The position numbers and the translations under genes are program-made. A DNA stretch of 64,000 nucleotides. It comes from Polaribacter sp. Its GTDB lineage: Bacteria > Bacteroidota > Bacteroidia > Flavobacteriales > Flavobacteriaceae. Below are positions 28,937 through 36,906 of the stretch, piece by piece; positions within the stretch are counted from its first letter, which is position 1; every line of letters starts with the position of its first letter. Location of the stretch: the NCBI GenBank assembly GCA_029238315.1, contig JAQWGI010000025.1, positions 30,664 through 94,663 on the forward strand. The letters run 5' to 3'. The notes under the pieces were generated by a model. The model did no database searches, was not told the DNA's origin, and worked only from the letters and a program-made list of their open reading frames with translations.

Positions 28937-30250
28937 TTATTCTACGTTAAAAGAAATTGGTAAGGTGTACATCATTCCTACAGTTTTACTACGCTGTTTT
29001 CCAGGAACCATTTTTGGCAATAATTTAATCACTCTTTTTACTTCTTCACCAAGTTTGGTGTTTGGAGATTTAATAACTTTAACATCTTCAACACTTCCTT
29101 TTTCGTCAATTCTGAATTGCGCCCAAATTTTTTTCTTTCCTTTAGACAAACCAGTTGTTTTAGCTAAATCTCCATTAAAGTTTATAACAACAAATTTTCT
29201 AATACCACTATTTAAACATTTTATTTTTTCTTCTCTTGTACCATTACAACCTGGGAAAACTGGAGGATGTTCAATAACAGCCATAGGGATATCATTTACT
29301 GTTTCCTCAACTATTTCAACCTCTTTAATTTCATCTAAGTTGTTAATTTTTGGTAACTTTTCATTAACAACTTCTATTTCTTCTATTGTTTCTTCATTTT
29401 TAACACAAGAAGTATAAATTAACATACTTGCTAATAACGGTAATAGCAATAAATACTTTGCTTTTCTGATTTGATTTGATTTGTTTTTTGTCATCATAAT
29501 AATTCTTTTTTTAATTAATGAATGTTTGTAAAATTGATTGACAAACGAAATGTTTTCAACCTGAAAAGTTTGGTTTAGTAAGGTGTTGAAATATGATTGT
29601 TTTTGGGTAGTTTTTATAATTGCTGCGTCAGAAATATACTCGTGCAACAACGTAATTCTTCGTTGATAGAAATAAATCATTGGATTAAACCACATCACAA
29701 TTTTTAACAATTCAAAGAATAATAAATCTACAGAATGCTTTTGTTTAGCGTGAATTAATTCGTGCTCAATAATTTCATCTTTTTTGTTTGACGGAATTTC
29801 TTTTCCTAAAAAAATGTAATTAAAAAACGAAAATGCATTGTTTCGTTTTGGCAATAAAACCAATTTATAAAAGTGTGTTTTTATCGTTTCGTTTTGCACA
29901 ATTAATTGCACAATTTTAAACAGTTTTACTAAAAATACAATTGTAAAAATTGACACACCAATCCAGAAGAATAAACTTACGTAACTGATAGATCCATCCG
30001 TATAATAAGTAGTTTCTTCAATTACTTTTTGCGGAGACAACATAACTTCTGGTAATAAAACCATAATTTCTTGCGGCATCGCTTTTTGAAAAGTTGGAAT
30101 TTTTATCAACGGCAACACGAAAGATAAAATAGGTGTTCCTAATAAATACCAACGGTTGTATTTATGAAACGTTTCTTTGCTTAAAAAGAAATCATAAACT
30201 GCTAAAAACAGTACTTGAAAAATGATGATTTGTAATATATACGTAAACAT
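28937..30250 (-). CDS. BlaR1-like M56 membrane metallopeptidase with TonB-like C-terminus
   Basis: The 437-residue protein starts with membrane helices (YILQIIIFQVLFLAVYDFFL and others). The zinc-protease motif HELIHAKQKH lies near residue 163 with the downstream Glu region LLHEYISDAAII. A further helix, KYLLLLPLLASMLIYTS, near residue 280 precedes an exported C-terminal domain with PVFPGCNGTREEKIKCLNSG and a TonB-C-like end. In the BlaR1/MecR1 scheme the protease senses a signal and causes cleavage of the repressor encoded by the preceding gene. The exported sensor here is TonB-like rather than a penicillin-binding domain, so the ligand is unlikely to be a beta-lactam. Confidence 0.88.
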   Translation of the reverse strand: MFTYILQIIIFQVLFLAVYDFFLSKETFHKYNRWYLLGTPILSFVLPLIKIPTFQKAMPQEIMVLLPEVMLSPQKVIEETTYYTDGSISYVSLFFWIGVSIFTIVFLVKLFKIVQLIVQNETIKTHFYKLVLLPKRNNAFSFFNYIFLGKEIPSNKKDEIIEHELIHAKQKHSVDLLFFELLKIVMWFNPMIYFYQRRITLLHEYISDAAIIKTTQKQSYFNTLLNQTFQVENISFVNQFYKHSLIKKRIIMMTKNKSNQIRKAKYLLLLPLLASMLIYTSCVKNEETIEEIEVVNEKLPKINNLDEIKEVEIVEETVNDIPMAVIEHPPVFPGCNGTREEKIKCLNSGIRKFVVINFNGDLAKTTGLSKGKKKIWAQFRIDEKGSVEDVKVIKSPNTKLGEEVKRVIKLLPKMVPGKQRSKTVGMMYTLPISFNVE

Positions 30251-30252
30251 AA

Positions 30253-30615
30253 CTATTTCTTTTTCTTATTAATTTCCTTTAAAATAGTTTCCAATTCAGA
30301 AATATCCATATCGTTCTTTTTTACAAAAAACGAAACCATACTTTTAAATGATCCATCAAAATAACCATCCATTACTTTATGCAAAGTTTGATTACTATAC
30401 ACATCTTTATCCACAATCGGAAAATACACATAACCTCTTCCTTTGGGTCTGTGGCTTACAAACTTTTTAGTTTCTAAAATCCTAATAATTGTAGAAACCG
30501 TATTGTAAGCAGGTTTCGGATTTGGTAATTGTGCTATAATTTCTTTCACAGAAGCTTCTTCCAAACCCCATAAAACTTGCATAAACTGCTCTTCTGCTTT
30601 TGTTAATTGTTTCAT
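30253..30615 (-). CDS. BlaI/MecI-family repressor
   Basis: The 120-residue winged-helix repressor reads LTKAEEQFMQVLWGLEEASVKEIIAQLP, then the recognition helix PAYNTVSTIIRILETK, the wing FVSHRPKGRGYVYFPIV, and a C-terminal helix for dimerisation. It lies 2 bp before the M56 gene in the same direction. A tandem dyad (30622-30655) immediately upstream is the likely operator for autoregulation. Confidence 0.92.
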   Translation of the reverse strand: MKQLTKAEEQFMQVLWGLEEASVKEIIAQLPNPKPAYNTVSTIIRILETKKFVSHRPKGRGYVYFPIVDKDVYSNQTLHKVMDGYFDGSFKSMVSFFVKKNDMDISELETILKEINKKKK

Positions 30616-30621
30616 ATTTTT

Positions 30622-30655
30622 AACTAAATTTTTAGTTTAAACTAATTTTTTAGTT
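30622..30655. promoter_or_regulatory. Tandem operator dyads upstream of the BlaI-type gene
   Basis: Two copies of AACTAA-N4-TTAGTT (30622-30637 and 30640-30655) have centres 18 bp apart and end 7-40 bases before the repressor start codon. BlaI-family proteins bind such dyads as dimers. No other gene in the window shows this motif. Confidence 0.75.
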
Positions 30656-30786
30656 AAAAAATTTCGTAACAAAGTTGTTGTGTTTTCGTCTTACAATATA
30701 AATAACGTCATTAGCAAAAAGAATGACGAAGAAAACTAAAAATAAGATTGCCACAAGTAATTTAATTTGGGCAATGAGATTAATAT

Positions 30787-31287
30787 ATGGACATACTATT
30801 ACTTTTTCTAGGTTTAATTTGCATGATTTTAGGAGTAATCGGAGCTTTTTTACCAATTTTACCAGGCCCTATAACTGGATGGCTTGGATTGTTATTATTA
30901 AGTTTTACATCTGTAGTTCCGAAAGATTGGACTTTTCTAGGAGTTACTTTAGCAGTTGCAACCTTAGTTTGGATTCTCGATTATTTTATTCCTGCGATGG
31001 GAACAAAACGTTTTGGAGGAAGTAAATACGGTGTTTATGGTACTACTGTAGGGTTAATAATTGGGTTGCTCTCTCCCATTCCGTTTGGAATGTTAATCGG
31101 TGCATTTGTTGGTGCTTTTATAGGAGAAACTGTCTTTGATAAAAAGAGATCAGACAGAGCTTTAAAGGCTTCTTTTGGTTCTTTATTAGGTTTTTTTGTA
31201 TCAACAGGCTTAAAGTTTGGTGTTGGATTGGTCTATTTTTGGTTTTTTATTAGCACTTTTTGGGACTATAAATCGAGCTTTTTTTAA
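30787..31287 (+). CDS. DUF456 membrane protein
   Basis: The 166-residue hydrophobic protein has about four membrane segments. Its pattern LLLFLGLICMILGVIGAFLP, ILPGPITGWLGLLLLS, GMLIGAFVGAFIGE and KASFGSLLGFFVSTGLKFGVG is that of DUF456 proteins, which have glycine-zipper-like helices. Function is unknown. It is divergent from the BlaI/M56 pair, about 170 bp away; whether the tandem operator also affects it is open. Confidence 0.8.
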   Translation: MDILLLFLGLICMILGVIGAFLPILPGPITGWLGLLLLSFTSVVPKDWTFLGVTLAVATLVWILDYFIPAMGTKRFGGSKYGVYGTTVGLIIGLLSPIPFGMLIGAFVGAFIGETVFDKKRSDRALKASFGSLLGFFVSTGLKFGVGLVYFWFFISTFWDYKSSFF

Positions 31288-31422
31288 TTATCTCTTCCTT
31301 AATGCAGAGGTAAAATTCTAAAATTTATTCGTTAAAGTTTTCCTGTTGTAAAATAACAAGATAATAGTTATTGTTAAGAAATCAATAATCTTAATTGCTA
31401 TTAATAAAACTAACAAATAAAC

Positions 31423-31500
31423 TTAGCCCTGATTGCAGCTATTTTTTGAGCTCTAACGCTTTTTTGCGTTAAGCGAGTGCGAAAAGCAGGAAATGCTTCA
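31423..31500. other. Structured non-coding stretch of unknown identity
   Basis: In the 479-bp gap before lysS, the segment starting TTAGCCCTGATTGCAGCT contains a TAACGC-TTTTTT-GCGTTA hairpin (31454-31471). It then has AGCAGG, which can pair with CCTG near its start. No coding frame is visible. It resembles non-coding elements I associate with flavobacterial intergenic regions, but I cannot name it. Confidence 0.3.
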
Positions 31501-31515
31501 AAAAAGTTTAAAGCA

Positions 31516-31625
31516 AAAAAAAAGCGTCCCATCTCAGGGAAGCTTTCCATTGGTTAACAAAACCACGACACTTTTATGAAAGTGCCAAAACAACACAACT
31601 AAATGCTACCTTTAAAAAAAGCAGC
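31516..31625 (-). ncRNA. Candidate small RNA of about 105 nt with own promoter and terminator
   Basis: On the minus strand a promoter GTTG-N19-TATATTTG (31656-31659 and 31629-31636) predicts a start near 31624. The transcript can fold into a 5' hairpin (GCTGCTTTT with AAAGGTAGC), a central hairpin (GGCACTTT-CATA-AAAGTGTC) and a terminator stem (AAAGC-TCCC with GGGA-GCTTT around one mismatch) followed by nine U. No reading frame fits. Length and layout would suit a 6S-type regulatory RNA, such as the family Rfam calls 6S-Flavo, but this is only a suggestion. Confidence 0.6.
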
Positions 31626-31698
31626 CTGCAAATATACAAGGTTTTTTAAATCTGGCAACTTATTTTTAAGTTTTCAATTAAAATCTACATACATGCAA

Positions 31699-31730
31699 AT
31701 TGTTTAATCATTTTATTGATTGTATCTTTG
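31699..31730 (+). promoter_or_regulatory. Probable lysS promoter
   Basis: ATTG (31699-31702), 20 bases, TATCTTTG (31723-31730), 36 bases before the lysS ATG. The -7 box matches the consensus exactly. Confidence 0.55.
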
Positions 31731-31766
31731 CGCCTTTGTTAAATATCCTATAAAGAATACCGCAAT

Positions 31767-33464
31767 ATGCAATTATCAGAACAAGAAATTGTCCGTAGAG
31801 AAAAACTATCAAAATTACGCGCATTAGGCATTAATCCTTACCCAGCAGATTTATTTCCTGTAAATCATACTTCTAAACAAATTAAGGAGCATTTTGCCGA
31901 AGATAAACAGGTAGTTATTGCTGGTAGATTAATGGCTATTAACATTCAAGGAAAAGCTTCTTTTGCACAATTACAAGATGCAGAGGGTAAAATTCAAGTC
32001 TATTTTAATAGAGACGAAATTTGTGCTGGAGAAGACAAGACAAAGTACAATGATGTCTTTAAGAAATTATTAGATTTAGGAGATTTTGTTGGTATTGAAG
32101 GAGAATTATTTATCACAAAAGTAGGTGAAAAAACAGTTAAAGTTAAAGATTTTACATTGTTAAGTAAAGCTTTAAAACCTTTACCGCTACCAAAAGAAAA
32201 AGATGGCGTTGTGTTTGATGCGTTTACAGATCCAGAAATGAGATACAGACAACGTTATGCAGATTTAGCTGTAAATCCGCATGTAAAAGAAGTTTTTATC
32301 AAACGAACAAAATTATTCAATGCCATGCGTAATTTCTTTAATGATGCTGGATATTTTGAAGTTGAAACTCCGGTTTTACAACCAATTCCTGGAGGCGCAG
32401 CAGCAAGACCTTTTGTTACGCATCATAATTCGTTAGATATTCCGTTATACATGAGAATTGCTAATGAGCTGTACTTAAAAAGATTAATTGTTGGTGGTTT
32501 TGATGGTGTGTATGAGTTTTCTAAAAACTTTAGAAACGAAGGAATGGACAGAACACACAATCCAGAATTTACAGCAATGGAAATTTATGTTGCCTACAAA
32601 GATTATAATTGGATGATGGAGTTCTGCGAGCGTTTGTTAGAGCATTGTGCAATTGCTGTAAACGGAACTACAAAAGCAACCTTTGGGGCACACGAAATTG
32701 ATTTTAAAGCGCCTTATGCAAGAGTAACAATGGCAGACTCTATTAAACATTTTACTGGTTTTGATATTACCAATAAAACAGAGGAAGAAATTTTTGCAGC
32801 TGCAAAAGGAATGGGTATTGAGGTAGATGCAACCATGGGAAAAGGAAAATTAATTGATGAAATTTTCGGAGAAAAATGTGAAGGAAACTACATTCAGCCA
32901 ACATACATAACAGATTATCCAAAAGAAATGTCTCCACTTTGTAAAGAACACAGAGACAACCCTGAACTAACAGAGCGTTTTGAGCTAATGGTATGTGGGA
33001 AAGAAATTGCAAATGCTTATTCAGAATTAAATGATCCAATTGATCAAAGAGAACGTTTTGAGCATCAATTAAAACTAGCCGCTAAGGGAGATGATGAAGC
33101 TACAGAATTTATTGATCATGATTTCTTAAGAGCTTTAGAATACGGAATGCCTCCTACATCTGGAATGGGAATTGGTATGGATCGATTAATTATGTTCTTA
33201 ACCAATAACCAATCTATACAAGAAGTGTTGTTTTTTCCGCAAATGAGACCAGAGCAGCGAATCGCTGCAGACGTTATACTTACTGATGAGGAGAAATCTT
33301 TGTTAGATATCATTACCAAAGCAGAAAAAATAGCGTTAAATGATTTAAAAGCACAAGCTGGTTTATCTAATAAAAAATGGGATAAAACCATAAAAGGCTT
33401 AGCTAAAAAAGAAGTTGCAAAAGTTTCTAAAACAGACGAAGGTTTGTTTGTTGAAGCTCTCTAA
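31767..33464 (+). CDS. lysS: Lysine-tRNA ligase (class II)
   Basis: The 565-residue enzyme has an N-terminal OB anticodon-binding domain (residues about 50-150; [23 protein letters not shown]) and a class II catalytic domain. Motif 1 is near [18 protein letters not shown], motif 2 is [15 protein letters not shown], and motif 3 is [13 protein letters not shown]. It charges tRNA-Lys. The C-terminal stretch of about 65 residues after motif 3 ([19 protein letters not shown]) is an extra tail common in Bacteroidota. Confidence 0.97.
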   Translation: MQLSEQEIVRREKLSKLRALGINPYPADLFPVNHTSKQIKEHFAEDKQVVIAGRLMAINIQGKASFAQLQDAEGKIQVYFNRDEICAGEDKTKYNDVFKKLLDLGDFVGIEGELFITKVGEKTVKVKDFTLLSKALKPLPLPKEKDGVVFDAFTDPEMRYRQRYADLAVNPHVKEVFIKRTKLFNAMRNFFNDAGYFEVETPVLQPIPGGAAARPFVTHHNSLDIPLYMRIANELYLKRLIVGGFDGVYEFSKNFRNEGMDRTHNPEFTAMEIYVAYKDYNWMMEFCERLLEHCAIAVNGTTKATFGAHEIDFKAPYARVTMADSIKHFTGFDITNKTEEEIFAAAKGMGIEVDATMGKGKLIDEIFGEKCEGNYIQPTYITDYPKEMSPLCKEHRDNPELTERFELMVCGKEIANAYSELNDPIDQRERFEHQLKLAAKGDDEATEFIDHDFLRALEYGMPPTSGMGIGMDRLIMFLTNNQSIQEVLFFPQMRPEQRIAADVILTDEEKSLLDIITKAEKIALNDLKAQAGLSNKKWDKTIKGLAKKEVAKVSKTDEGLFVEAL

Positions 33465-33482
33465 AAAATAAAAAACGAAATC

Positions 33483-33512
33483 AAAGGAACTACAGAACTA
33501 TGAAGTTCCTTT
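33483..33512 (+). terminator. lysS terminator
   Basis: Stem AAAGGAACT/AGTTCCTTT with a 12-nt loop and a T-run. Confidence 0.82.
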
Positions 33513-33576
33513 TTTTGCGTTTTTAAGAAATACCAAATCAAAAAATAATTTAATTTTGATTGAATCTTCAACCTCT

Positions 33577-34527
33577 ATGAATTGCAAAGTACTGTTTTTT
33601 AGTTTTTCTATACTCCTCTTAATTTCTTGTGCAGAAACTGAAATTAACTATACAAATCAAGCAGATAATTTGCAGCGTTACAATAGTCAAATATTTCAAA
33701 CAGCTGAAGTTGTAGAAGATGTGCGTTATGGTGCAAATGTTACATTAGGTGGAGTTACAACAGGTTTATCCATGGATGTATATCAGCCAGAAAATGACAC
33801 AGAAATACATAGACCTCTGGTTGTTTTAGCCCATGGTGGAAGTTATACATCTGGAGACAAAAAAGACTTGTCTGAACTCGCTATTTTTCTTGCAAAAGCA
33901 GGCTATGTTGTTGCATCCATAAACTACAGATTGTTAGATGTTGCTCCAACACAATTAGATTTCAAAAAAGTAGTCATCAATTCTGTAGCAGATATGAAAG
34001 CTTCAGTTCGTTATTTCACAAAAGATGCTGCAAGTACTAATTTGTATAAAACTGATTCTACAAAAGTATTTATTGGCGGATATTCTGCTGGAGCAATTAC
34101 TGCATTACATACTGCATATGTTAATAATGAAAGTGAATTAACTACAATTGGCGGACAAACATTTGTAGATTATGTAAACTCAAATGGTGGCTTGGAAGGC
34201 ATGAGCGGGAATGAAAAGCACTCTTCAGATATTAAAGGGGTTATTAATATTTCTGGCGCATTATTTAATTCGAATTTCATAAACTCTAACGAAGCTAATT
34301 TGTACAGCTATCATGGTACTGATGATTTGGTTGTGCCTTATTTACAAGGAAACGTTAACGGTACAGGAATTATAGTAGAGGGGTCTGGAATATTACATCC
34401 GTATGCAACTTCTATTGGATTAACGAGCGAATTAAATACAGTTCAAGATGGCAAACACGATGCGTTTGTAAATTGCAATTCTTGTTCAGTAGAAATTAGA
34501 ACATTTTTGTTTTCTCAACTTCAATAA
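33577..34527 (+). CDS. Alpha/beta-hydrolase (carboxylesterase-like) lipoprotein
   Basis: The ATG at 33577 gives 316 residues starting MNCKVLFFSFSILLLISCAE, a clear lipoprotein signal; the upstream TTG at 33556 is less likely. The fold shows VVLAHGGSYTSGDKKD (oxyanion HGG), a nucleophile elbow GGYSAGA, an Asp near YSYHGTDDLVVPY, and a His in DGKHDAFVNC. This matches lipase/BD-FAE-type esterases at the cell surface or periplasm. The substrate cannot be told. It precedes a DUF5916 gene by 51 bp. Confidence 0.85.
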   Translation: MNCKVLFFSFSILLLISCAETEINYTNQADNLQRYNSQIFQTAEVVEDVRYGANVTLGGVTTGLSMDVYQPENDTEIHRPLVVLAHGGSYTSGDKKDLSELAIFLAKAGYVVASINYRLLDVAPTQLDFKKVVINSVADMKASVRYFTKDAASTNLYKTDSTKVFIGGYSAGAITALHTAYVNNESELTTIGGQTFVDYVNSNGGLEGMSGNEKHSSDIKGVINISGALFNSNFINSNEANLYSYHGTDDLVVPYLQGNVNGTGIIVEGSGILHPYATSIGLTSELNTVQDGKHDAFVNCNSCSVEIRTFLFSQLQ

Positions 34528-34578
34528 GTTATCTATCAATATTTTTTTTATCTTTCGAAACGCTAATCAACTACCGTT

Positions 34579-36780
34579 TTGAAAAAAAAAATATTTCTAA
34601 TTTTTATAATTAGTTGCACTACATTATATGCTCAAGAAAAAAAACAAGTTTTCGTAAAACACATCAATACTACCGTACAAGAAATAGCCATAGATGGCCA
34701 GCTAAATGAAACCGCTTGGTCTTTAGCGAAATCGGCTACAAATTTTTGGCAATATTTCCCTACAGATTCTTTAAAAGCAAAAAATCAAACAACCATAAAA
34801 ATGATGTTTGATGATAAAAACTTATATGTTGGAATTGTTGTAAAAGCCAAAGCAAATAATTTTATTATCCCTTCTTTACGAAGAGATTTTAGAGCTTCTG
34901 GAAATGACAATGTCACGCTAATTTTTGACACTTTTAACGATGGTTCTAATGCTTTTTTCTTTGGAACAAACCCTGCAGGAGTTAAAAGAGAAGCATTACT
35001 TTCTGGTGGTGGTAGAGATTTAAGTGGATTTAATTTAGCTTGGGATACTAAGTGGGTTTGCAAAACGCAAATCTTAGACGATGCTTATGTTGCAGAAATT
35101 GCAATTCCGTTAACTGCCTTTAAATTTAGAGAAGGAGAAACTAAATGGCGCTTTAACAGTTATCAATTTGATACACAAAGTAATGAGAGAAATACCTGGA
35201 TGAACATCCCTCAAAATCAATCTATTTTTAGTTTGGCTTACATGGGCGAAATGATTTTTGAAAAATCTTTAGGTAAATCTCGTGCACCTATTGCAATTGT
35301 TCCGTATATCAATACTTTTTCTGGAAAAAATTTTGAAAACAACACTGCCTTAAATGACATAAAAATTGGAGGTGATGCAAAGTTTGCAATAGGCAATAGT
35401 ATGAATTTAGATGCCACCATAAATCCAGATTTTTCTCAAGTAGAGGTAGATCAACAAACAACTAATTTAACCAGATTTGAGATTTCATTACCAGAACGCA
35501 GACAGTTTTTTATTGAAAATAGCGATCTCTTTGGCGATTTTGGTGACTCAAGAGACGGAAATCCGTTCTTTTCTAGACGAATAGGTATTGCAAAAAACAA
35601 AGATGACGAATCTATAGAAAATGGAATTATAGCTGGTGCAAGACTTAGCGGAAAATTAAGTAGTAATTTACGATTGGGAATTTTAAGTGTTCAAACTGAA
35701 GAAGATGTTGCAAACGAAATTCCTGCTACAAATAATGCCGTAGTTGCTGTGCAACAAAAACTATTTAGCAGGTCTAACCTTAGTTTTTTATTCATTAATA
35801 AGCAAGCAACAAAATCTTATAGTTTCTTAGCTAAAGAAGATACCTACAACCGTGTTATTGGTATTGACTACAATTTAGCTTCTAAAAACAATACTTGGAA
35901 CGGAAGGTATTTTTTACACAAATCGTTCTCACCAACTACTGATGGAAAAGATATTTCTGCTGGTATTTCTACAGAATATAATACGCGTGATTTTAAAATT
36001 AGATTAAGTGGTATCTATATTGAAGACGATTTTAGATCAGATTTAGGTTTTATAAGAAGAACAGATATTTTAAAAATCAATCCGAATATTGAGCGCACAT
36101 TTTACCCATCTTCAGGCAATATACAAAAGCATGCAATCTCTCTGACGCCTATTTTTATTTGGAAACCAGAATTGAGCTACCAAAATTCTGATTACACAAT
36201 AATTAGCAGGTGGAATATTGATTTTAAAAACACCACCTCTCTAGAGTTCTCTATGAACAACCGCTACACTTATTTGTATGACGGGTTTGATCCAACTAGA
36301 ACAGATGCTATAGAATTACCTGCAAATACGGGTTATACTTACACCAGTTTTGAAGCAAAATATAGATCAGATATTAGAAAGCAATTTTCTTTTGATGTTT
36401 CGCCTTCATTTGGGCAATTCTACAATGGAAAAAAATACACTTTAGAAGGAAATCTAAATTGGAGACTAGAACCTAATTTTCAAACAAAAATTCAAGTTAA
36501 CTACAACTATGTTCGTTTACCACAACCTTATGCAACGGCAACAATTTGGTTGGTTGGCCCAAGATTTGACGTTACTTTCAATAAGAATTTATTCTGGAAC
36601 ACATTAATTCAATACAATAACCAAGAAGACAATCTTAGTATAAACACAAGATTACAATGGCGATTTGCTCCGCTATCAGATTTATTCATTGCTTACAACG
36701 ATAATTACAATACCCATGTACCAATAAGCCCAAGATTTAGATCTATTAATCTAAAATTAAGTTATTGGCTAAATTTATAA
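34579..36780 (+). CDS. DUF5916 outer-membrane protein with N-terminal CBM9-like domain
   Basis: The 733-residue protein begins at a TTG codon. That start gives a good signal peptide (KKKIFLIFIISCTTLYAQ), and no ATG allows one. Residues about 35-220 (IDGQLNETAWSLAKSATNFWQ, MMFDDKNLYVGIVV, RRDFRASGNDNVTLIFDTFND, GTNPAGVKREALL) form the CBM9-like part of DUF5916. The rest alternates as a beta barrel and ends in LKLSYWLNL. Function is unknown; it is common in Bacteroidota and suspected to be a surface carbohydrate- or metal-related barrel. Confidence 0.85.
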   Translation: MKKKIFLIFIISCTTLYAQEKKQVFVKHINTTVQEIAIDGQLNETAWSLAKSATNFWQYFPTDSLKAKNQTTIKMMFDDKNLYVGIVVKAKANNFIIPSLRRDFRASGNDNVTLIFDTFNDGSNAFFFGTNPAGVKREALLSGGGRDLSGFNLAWDTKWVCKTQILDDAYVAEIAIPLTAFKFREGETKWRFNSYQFDTQSNERNTWMNIPQNQSIFSLAYMGEMIFEKSLGKSRAPIAIVPYINTFSGKNFENNTALNDIKIGGDAKFAIGNSMNLDATINPDFSQVEVDQQTTNLTRFEISLPERRQFFIENSDLFGDFGDSRDGNPFFSRRIGIAKNKDDESIENGIIAGARLSGKLSSNLRLGILSVQTEEDVANEIPATNNAVVAVQQKLFSRSNLSFLFINKQATKSYSFLAKEDTYNRVIGIDYNLASKNNTWNGRYFLHKSFSPTTDGKDISAGISTEYNTRDFKIRLSGIYIEDDFRSDLGFIRRTDILKINPNIERTFYPSSGNIQKHAISLTPIFIWKPELSYQNSDYTIISRWNIDFKNTTSLEFSMNNRYTYLYDGFDPTRTDAIELPANTGYTYTSFEAKYRSDIRKQFSFDVSPSFGQFYNGKKYTLEGNLNWRLEPNFQTKIQVNYNYVRLPQPYATATIWLVGPRFDVTFNKNLFWNTLIQYNNQEDNLSINTRLQWRFAPLSDLFIAYNDNYNTHVPISPRFRSINLKLSYWLNL

Positions 36781-36906
36781 CAATAAAAATACATTTAGTT
36801 TAGACTATAACACAAAAAAGTCTTTAACATTTTTTTAAGATTTTTCTTCTATTTTAGTATTAAATTCGGAAAATTAATTTTTACACTAACCTTTAAATAT
36901 AAATTT

